Assembly (NCBI RefSeq): GCF_037975245.1
Contig: NC_092562.1
Coordinates: 25,435,054-25,499,053 of the forward strand
Direction of reading: 5' to 3'
Length of the DNA: 64,000 bases
Source of the DNA: Apostichopus japonicus
Taxonomy: Eukaryota; Echinodermata; Holothuroidea; Aspidochirotida; Stichopodidae
Positions 57,598 through 64,000 of the stretch are shown piece by piece. Position numbers and translations under genes: made by a program. Positions within the stretch are counted from its first letter, which is position 1. Each line of letters begins with the position of its first letter. The notes below the pieces were generated by a model. That model was not told the DNA's origin and did not search any database. It saw only the letters and a list, made by a program, of their open reading frames with translations.

Positions 57598-58133
57598 AAA
57601 AGGTTATCCCATAATTTTCTTAACGTGATTACAGCAAAATATTTGCACAATGTTATAAACATTAGTTGTTACAAAGTTACGTAGAAACGTTGATAATAGA
57701 ATCGCTATTACATCATAACGTGATATTATAATACGTTTTTGTATAAGCAACACGGTATAAAGTCTTATAGTCTTTGTTACTTCTTTAATCTAACAATTAG
57801 CGAACGTTATGTGTTACTTACGGATGTTACGGAAACTTTGCAGTTGCAATGTCAGGACAAGAAAGAAAAGGACATGGAAAAACGGTGCTGTATTCAATAT
57901 CATGTTTTCAGTCAACCACATGCCCTTAATGATTCCCTCTACTAGTACCTGCCTGCATGATATTTATGTTTCACATTTCATACTATCGACTTACGAGAAT
58001 ATTGTAGTATATATCTTTTCTTTGTCTGTTTTTTTTTGGTAAAATAATGTAGCCAGTGTTTCTTTTCAAGGGATTTATTCGAGTACATATGTTTTCTTAA
58101 CTATATAGCCGCCATTAAGCGTTTGTTATTTGT

Positions 58134-58206
58134 AAATAAATGCTAATTATATCAAGTACCTTTTCTGCTCATTTTCTAGAAAAAAAGCCATCATCCATCG
58201 GAAACA
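58134..58206 (+). promoter_or_regulatory. 3' splice site and short leader of TRIM coding exon
   Basis: A tgctaat branch-point-like sequence at 58140, a pyrimidine-rich ccttttctgctcattttct and AG at 58178-58179, then a 27-nt leader to the ATG. This implies a 5' UTR intron whose donor I could not place. The same arrangement is kept at 12237 in the truncated copy. Confidence 0.6.
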
Positions 58207-60393
58207 ATGGCATCCTCCACACCTTCCAAGGACATGACAGAGACTGTTTGCCAGTGCCCTGTTTGTTCGGATCAACTTAAAGATCCGAAACTGTTACCGT
58301 GTCTTCATCGATATTGTAGGGATTGCTTGACATCGGTCATTTTATCAACAAGCGGAGGGATGTTTAAATGTTCAGTATGTAAACAGGATTGTAAAATTCC
58401 TGAAAAAGGTGTGGATGGATTTAAGACTGATCTTCATATGACGAGTAGGCTGTTGTTGATTAAATTACAAGACTCATTCGTAAATAAAGATCAAAAGCAG
58501 TTATGTGTTAGCTGTTCTAAGGAATCAACAATGCCAGCATACTGCTTTAAGTGTGACAAATTGTTATGTCAGCAATGTTTTCAGATTCACCTAACTTTCG
58601 AGATGTTTCAAGATCACCAACCACACACTCTGAACTTAGAAACCATCAAAGAAAAGAACTTGACTTGGGAAACAATATCACCATTTACGGTCGATCCCAT
58701 ATGTGCTGATCACGTGACAGAAAGGGCACAATTATTTTGTAGTACATGTGGAGGTGTACCGATTTGCGTGACCTGTGTCACTGGTATGCACAAAGGTCAC
58801 GACTTGCTTGATGTAGTTGAGTTAGCGAAGAGTGAAAGAGAATTACTGGAGGCAAAGCTTTTGGAAATTACCAAAAATGAAAAAAAGTTGTACGAGTTAC
58901 CAACTATGGTTAAAGCTGCTACGCAGAAACTGAGAGAGAATGTAAAAGAAAAATCAGAAAAGTTGCAAATTCAATACGAACACAATGTTAACAAGATGAA
59001 AGACAAAATAAACGAAAATGATACTGAGAAAGAGGCACAGGTAGAAGACATAGAAAACAGAAGAGAACAGGAGAAATGTCAACTAAGGGTCAAATTTGAA
59101 AACGAGATGACAAACTTGGATCAGAAATATGACCAAGAATCTCAAGAAGTGCAAGCAGAACACGATAAAATCGAAGCTAAATGCAAAATAACACTGGAGA
59201 ATTTTGATAGAAATTTAAAGGAACTGTCGGCAGAAAAAGAACTACTAACAAGGCAGAAGGAAAATGAACTTCAAGATATCTTGGAATATTGTGAACAGAT
59301 TATTGAAAGGTACGAGAATTTCACAGCGACAACTTCATCAATTCTTGCTTCTAAAGACGATTGGTCGGATTCTCAGTGCATCCCTTGCATCAGGACCGCC
59401 AGTGACGCCCTAGTAAAAGAAATGGAACAAGAATTTCCACAGTTAGAATTATTATCTGATTTTACTATTGACGAAACAAAAGTTGTTTGGGGGAAGGTAA
59501 AGATTATTTTCAATCGAGAGTTTCTAATCGATTTTAAGGAATTCGATGCTAAGCAAGCTGCTGCTTCTAAGACAAGTCCAGCGGTAGGCGGGTATCTGAT
59601 TGATAGCATCACACACACCAGTGATGGAAATATGGTCACATCTGGTACTGCACCAGATAATTATTCACATATCACCGTCATCAACAGCAGAGGAAAAATA
59701 CAAAGGCAGGAGCAGATGACAAGAAGATACAACAGTAACTGCACCATTCGTTATTGTTGTTACTTATCCGAGCACCAAGTCGTGACGGTTTGTGCACCCA
59801 ATGAAATCGGTATCTACGATGTTCGTGATGGTTCATACAACAGGAAGTACATCGATAATGTTGTAACAACCGGGAAGCGTATGTTGTGTGTAGCTTATGA
59901 TCCTGACAAAAATCGAATCATTGTTTGTTTGGAATACAGTAACGTTTTCTTAATATTTGATCATCAGCTAAACTACAGTCACACCGTGGAAGTAACAGGT
60001 GGCGAATTCGGTGTCGTGAACGATATCGCAGTACATGATGGTTATCTTCTGGTATGTCATGGAAATGGCGCCCATGCAATCACCATGGAGGGACAGTCAA
60101 TTAAAATCGTATTCGAATTCACCAAACCAGATCTTGTTACAAATGAAAGATATAATGCGATCGATATGTGTATCGACAAGAACGGTTTTATTTATATGTT
60201 AGGTTCATGTAAAGGACAAGCTTTCCTGGCACAGTATAGCCGAGATGGCCGACAGCTCCTATATGAACAACCACAGGCAAATGTAAAGACTGGTTGTCTG
60301 ACTACATTAGACGTTGATGGCACAGAACGCCTCGCAATTGCTTCAAAAATTTTTGCAAAACTCTACAGCTTTAGGCTGATAGCGGAGGAGTGA
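58207..60393 (+). CDS. TRIM-family E3 ubiquitin ligase (RING, two B-boxes, coiled coil, propeller-like)
   Basis: 728 aa in one uninterrupted coding exon. RING C3HC4: C17-x2-C20, C32-x-H34, C37-x2-C40, C55-x2-C58. B-box 1 about 99-142 (C100-x2-C103, C113-x2-C116, C121-x2-C124, H128). B-box 2 about 163-200 (C166-x2-H169, C178-x2-C181, C187-x2-C190, H195-x2-H198). Residues about 205-400 are a Lys/Glu-rich coiled coil. About 455-728 contain repeated strand patterns (ITHTSDGNMVTSG, MCIDKNGFIYMLG) typical of a beta-propeller near the NHL type. This RING-BB-CC-propeller plan resembles TRIM2/TRIM3/TRIM56-like proteins. Likely a cytosolic ubiquitin ligase; substrate unknown. The start is chosen for its match with the duplicated copy and its position after a splice acceptor. 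A hAT-type element begins 43 bp past the stop. Confidence 0.92.
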   Translation: MASSTPSKDMTETVCQCPVCSDQLKDPKLLPCLHRYCRDCLTSVILSTSGGMFKCSVCKQDCKIPEKGVDGFKTDLHMTSRLLLIKLQDSFVNKDQKQLCVSCSKESTMPAYCFKCDKLLCQQCFQIHLTFEMFQDHQPHTLNLETIKEKNLTWETISPFTVDPICADHVTERAQLFCSTCGGVPICVTCVTGMHKGHDLLDVVELAKSERELLEAKLLEITKNEKKLYELPTMVKAATQKLRENVKEKSEKLQIQYEHNVNKMKDKINENDTEKEAQVEDIENRREQEKCQLRVKFENEMTNLDQKYDQESQEVQAEHDKIEAKCKITLENFDRNLKELSAEKELLTRQKENELQDILEYCEQIIERYENFTATTSSILASKDDWSDSQCIPCIRTASDALVKEMEQEFPQLELLSDFTIDETKVVWGKVKIIFNREFLIDFKEFDAKQAAASKTSPAVGGYLIDSITHTSDGNMVTSGTAPDNYSHITVINSRGKIQRQEQMTRRYNSNCTIRYCCYLSEHQVVTVCAPNEIGIYDVRDGSYNRKYIDNVVTTGKRMLCVAYDPDKNRIIVCLEYSNVFLIFDHQLNYSHTVEVTGGEFGVVNDIAVHDGYLLVCHGNGAHAITMEGQSIKIVFEFTKPDLVTNERYNAIDMCIDKNGFIYMLGSCKGQAFLAQYSRDGRQLLYEQPQANVKTGCLTTLDVDGTERLAIASKIFAKLYSFRLIAEE

Positions 60394-60435
60394 TTACCCT
60401 AAATCATTTTAAGGATAATGAAGAGAACTAGAGAT

Positions 60436-61463
60436 CAGTGGCGGCGGAACCGGGGGGGCTTGGGGGGGCTCAGCCCCCCCAATGAAAAAGTTGAGGGGGC
60501 AAATGCATGATAAGCCCCCCCCCCAATATTTACCAAGGCTCCGAAACGTGCATCTGTCCATTTTTCAATGCATACTTGTCGATCTGTCCGATGCACACGT
60601 ATACTATATAGGTGTAATAATTTTAGTAATTGCTGGGGGACCCTCGGCCCGTCCCCTGGCTATAGACCACATTGTCACCCCAACCGCGTCTTCACGCCCC
60701 GTGAAAAGTGGAAGCAGTGAGTGTGAGTACCAGTAAGCGTAACACAACTTCGTCTTAGGCCAATGACTTGCCTCATTTCAGCCAGTTCTCCAACATCCCC
60801 TTACTTAGTGGCGGAGCGTCCATATATACAGTCAGGGGGCGGATGCCCCCCCCCCCCCTGATAGACTCAAATGGACTGCTGGCGCCCTTTTCAGCTTTTC
60901 ACTATACTTTTTACTTATTCGCTATTATTGACTATTTTATTGCGCTCTCCTATTTATTCTCCGTTTATCTGCAAATTAGCAAGGCCCGGAAAGGGTAATT
61001 TCCTGCAATCTAGGGAGTATCTTTACTCAAAATTTTCTGTACGCTCCGCGCCAACTTGTGGTGGCGCTCCGCTTAGATAGTGTCGAAAGCGCCCCTACAG
61101 ACCATTCTTGCCCCCCCCCCGACCAATACCCCTAGCTCCGCCACTGCCCTTACTACACTCAAAAACGTCTTTGCGAGTACATTACGAGTATAATAGCTAC
61201 TCTCTTAAAACAACATCGAATATACAAATTACAATGTTTTTACAGACTTTTACGTGCAATCTGAGATTGCAGACTTGAGACCCATATTTTAGGGCTAGGT
61301 ATTCGCAGCATAAAACACACGGGAAGTGCCGTTTCCGGCCATCTGGGGATTTGAAATAACCCAAAATTTTCTTGTACGCTCCGCGCCAACCGATGGTGGC
61401 GCTCCGCTTAGATAGTCTCCACACATTAGCCCCCCCAATAATTTTTCCGTTCCGCCGCGCCTG
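60436..61463. mobile_element. 1.03-kb hAT-type element just past the TRIM stop
   Basis: CAGTGGCGGCGGAACC at the left and GTTCCGCCGCGCCTG at the right are inverted termini, flanked by the exact 8-bp duplication CTAGAGAT (60428-60435; 61464-61471). Long G/C runs lie inside both ends. No transposase. It carries a second, nested element. Confidence 0.9.
60806..61146. mobile_element. 341-bp hAT-type MITE nested in the previous element
   Basis: TAGTGGCGGAGC and GCTCCGCCACTG termini with exact 8-bp duplication CCCTTACT (60798-60805; 61147-61154). A ~45-bp segment (gtacgctccgcgccaac, ggtggcgctccgcttagat) occurs both here (about 61038) and in the host element (about 61375), so the two are related families. 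Confidence 0.9.
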
Positions 61464-61499
61464 CTAGAGATGATGACATCATCAGGGTAAGACATTTTC

Positions 61500-62600
61500 T
61501 TCTGTTCAGAACTTGGTGTATGGCGTGCCTCAGGGATCAGTGTTAGGTCCTTTGCTGTTCGCAATTTACATTTTACCTCTCGGAAATCTGGTTCGCGAAT
61601 ATGGGCTAGATCTGCCTATGTACGCAGATGATACACACGTGTATGTTTCGGTTTGTCCAACATCTGTGGAGGGAGTAAATTAAGCAGGCATATTGAAACT
61701 TAAAGACTGTGTTTCCAATGTGCAAACATGGATGTCAATAAACTTCCTGAAACTCAATGCCGACAAAACTGAGGTTATGGTAATTGGGTTTAGACCCCAA
61801 TTGGCTAAGTTCAATCTGCCCTCATTGACTGTTGCTGGTAAAGATGTTCCCGTCCAAACAAACCCTGTCAGAAATTTAGGGGTTATGTTCGGCTCTGGTA
61901 TGACAATGAGTGCAGAGGTCACAACTACCATCATATCTGCTATCATCTAAATAACATTAGTCGTGCACGCCAAATGCTCACGACTGAAAGCAGCCAAGCT
62001 AGCTGTGCACACTTTAGTTACCTCCAGGTTGGACTACTGCAACAGGCTCTTGATTGGTGTTAACAAATCTCTCATCACCAAATTTCAGAGTGTCCAACGC
62101 ACCTCTGCTCGCATCATTGTCAAGCGTAAGAAGTATGACTTAATAACTTTGGAACTCGTTGCTCTTCATTGGCTCTCCATACAACAACGTATCAAATTCG
62201 AAGTTTTTCTTCTTGTGTACAAAGCCCACCATAAACAGACACCAGCTTACATCTCTGACCTGCTACAGCTGCAACCGCCACGCATACAGCTTAGATCATA
62301 TACATCTTCTCCTCAGTTTATCCATGGAGGTAAAACAGACCTCCATGGTTTACGGCGTGCCCAGAACCCATGCTGTGTCATTTGCAGATCGCTCACTCTC
62401 CTGCTATGGACCAAAAGAACGGAACACTCTTCCAAATTACATCAAGGATGCTCAGACCGTGTATATTTTCAAGAAACTGCTAAAATGGTATATTTTTCAA
62501 CAAGTGTATTGAAACTAATTTCATGTAAATGTCTTGAGCGCCTTTGAACAATTTCTGTTGATTTTGGCGCTATATAAATGTCTTCTGATTGATTTATTGA
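61500..62600 (+). mobile_element. 5'-truncated LINE (CR1/L2-like) with 3' end
   Basis: Starts within RT motif B (YGVPQGSVLGPLLFAIY), then MYADDTHVYV, then the thumb and C-terminal region (FLKLNADKTEVMVIGF, NLGVMFG, TSRLDYCNRLLIGV, QRTSARII, LHWLSIQQRIKF). The 3' UTR ends ggcgctatataaatg followed by attgatt-type repeats, usual for this LINE type. The frame is broken by a stop near 61680, a stop near 61948 and a frameshift near 62340. Endonuclease and most of RT are missing. Confidence 0.88.
61693..62547 (+). pseudogene. LINE RT C-terminal coding remnant
   Basis: Two open segments (to 61950, and 61963-62547) plus a third frame (62340-62512, FADRSLSCYGPKERNTLP then AQTVYIFKKLLK) together cover the RT C-terminus. 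They belong to one ancestral frame broken by point changes. Confidence 0.82.
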
Positions 62601-62686
62601 ATTAGTTTCATATATCTGAAGTACTTGTACCCATTAGTTGTGTCACTGTATCAAAACGTTCGCAATATTGACTTTCAATAATGCAA

Positions 62687-62768
<82 letters not shown>

Positions 62769-62836
62769 TATACATATATATAAATATATGTATACATATA
62801 TATAAATATATATATATATTTATATATATATATACA
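62687..62836. repeat. (TA)n microsatellite
   Basis: About 150 bp of TA with tacata/taaata interruptions, starting about 90 bp after the LINE 3' end. Confidence 0.95.
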
Positions 62837-62989
62837 AAATATTTTACAAAATTCAAATAAAAAAGAAGAAGAAGAAGAAAAAACTACACTATGATAAAAC
62901 CGCTTATGGAGACACTCAATCTTTGCTGGGTTTTAATTGGCGAGAACGAACGCCGCACGAGTGCACGAACCCTATTGAAATTAATCAAA

Positions 62990-64000
62990 TGAGGTCAACA
63001 GGTGTCAAAGGCTGAAAGCCTTAATTCTAAGACGATAACTTCAAAATTTAAGTTAATTCTTCAGTGCTTTGATTTTCGTTTGGTGACATAGTTTGATCAA
63101 ATTCTGTTCGGTTTAGTTTTGTGAAGGGGCTCTATAAGTCATACAGTCTTCCAGGGAATGAACTCTGCTTCAGAGAGTTGATAGTCTTGCTTTAAGCACA
63201 GACAGGCAGGCCCTTATGTGTTTTCACCCTCTGAGCTTCACGGGGTGAACAGGTTATCTCAAATGGTCTCATAATTTGCTGTTTTCTCTGTGGTTTATAT
63301 TATATGGCAATAGGTTGTGGAAATATTTCACAGTGTGTAAAAAAATGTATAATAAAACGTTCATTAATAACAATTATTAAAGGGATGGTTGGTGTCAGAG
63401 CTGAATTGCTAGCTTTCAATTGGTAAAAGACTATGTGTTAATATTTCACATAGGAAGACTCTTCTTTCTGGATTTCTCTATATTGAAACATTTTGTAAAC
63501 TTTGTAAAGTTCTTACCAGCGAATTGGTTCTTACCAAATTCTTGGACAACTCAATTGCTCTTCATTAGTCATATAGTGATGTGGAATTTTGAGCAAATTG
63601 TATGGCAAGGAATTACAAAGCCAACTGGCTATCTGGTTTCATTTTATTATAATCGATTATTGCTTCAGTCGAAACAGATTGTTCAATGTATTTTTTATAA
63701 CACAGTATGTAGTAAGCATTGATTTAATCTGACATAAAATATCAATTTATGCTGTCGTCATATATTATTTTACCTTATATATTCTGTCGCAAACCAGTAG
63801 ATTGTATTCCCGAAAGTCAACATAATGCCCATTAGCATTTCTCTTTCTTTTTCATTTTATTTTGTCGTAATGTCATCTCTAAAAGATGTTTTATCGTTAT
63901 GATTTTTTTCTTATAGAGTCTATTGCACAATAAAAACATAGTAGTACCATTTACAAAATGCCGTATTAACTTTACTTTGATAATTGAAAAGTATATCCGA
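62990..64000 (-). repeat. Inverted partner of 3470-4690, cut by window edge
   Basis: The reverse complement matches 3470-4690 in order, up to the last base of the window (tcggatatacttttcaatta). The match continues off the right edge. No coding sequence was recognised. Confidence 0.8.

Larger units (their letters stand above)
54841..58350 (+). repeat. Segmental duplication copy 2 (upstream region and start of intact TRIM gene)
   Basis: Partner of 9155-12405. It includes the 29-bp array (54918-55048), the block shared with 7795-7985 (55229-55430, in a different order from copy 1), a (TA)n at 55459-55487, and then a long collinear stretch from about 56065 into the TRIM coding region. It lacks the 169-bp insertion found at 10741-10909. 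Confidence 0.9.

Overview
The window looks like nuclear DNA of a marine invertebrate, probably an echinoderm and perhaps a sea cucumber. The support is AT-rich DNA full of LINE, hAT-like and Kolobok-like remnants, long (TA)n tracts, spliceosomal introns, one secreted fibrinogen-domain gene of the kind common in echinoderms and molluscs, and one single-exon TRIM E3 ligase gene. No species can be named from this sequence alone.

Only two genes are well supported. (1) A complete seven-exon fibrinogen-related protein (FREP) gene lies on the minus strand, 24999-48649. It encodes a signal peptide, a Thr/Ser/Pro stalk built from small phase-1 exons, and a full C-terminal fibrinogen domain. The exons total 960 nt (319 codons plus stop) and every junction keeps frame. 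(2) A TRIM protein of 728 aa lies on the plus strand, 58207-60393 (RING, two B-boxes, coiled coil, probable beta-propeller). Its upstream DNA and first 46 codons are duplicated at 9155-12405, where the reading frame stops after 47 codons.

Layout: 0-1.5 kb, degraded L1/Tx1-type LINE; 3.5-4.7 kb, a block repeated in inverted orientation at the right edge (63-64 kb); 5.0 kb, a tRNA-like gene inside a (TA)n tract; 6.3-7.8 kb, a second LINE; 7.9-9.4 kb, 78-bp and 29-bp tandem arrays; 9.2-12.4 kb, partial TRIM duplication; 14-22 kb, inverted-repeat elements and possibly the 5' exon of a small gene; 23.4-24 kb, LINE fragment; 25-48.6 kb, the FREP gene, whose introns hold two minisatellites, a THAP/TTAA Kolobok-like element with a nested solo LTR, a foldback element and several hAT-type elements; 50-54 kb, simple and tandem repeats; 54.8-60.4 kb, TRIM gene with its upstream region; 60.4-61.5 kb, nested hAT-type elements just past the TRIM stop; 61.5-62.6 kb, LINE 3' end; 63-64 kb, the inverted partner block.

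The two genes could both serve innate immunity (FREP as secreted pattern recognition, TRIM as intracellular ubiquitin signalling), but that is family-level inference. The most unusual structure is the minisatellite directly downstream of FREP exon 5: each ~79-bp unit copies the exon 3' end with its splice donor, giving about 20 extra donor-like sites in one intron. Second is the architecture: the FREP gene sits between two direct copies of the TRIM upstream region and, further out, between two inverted repeats.
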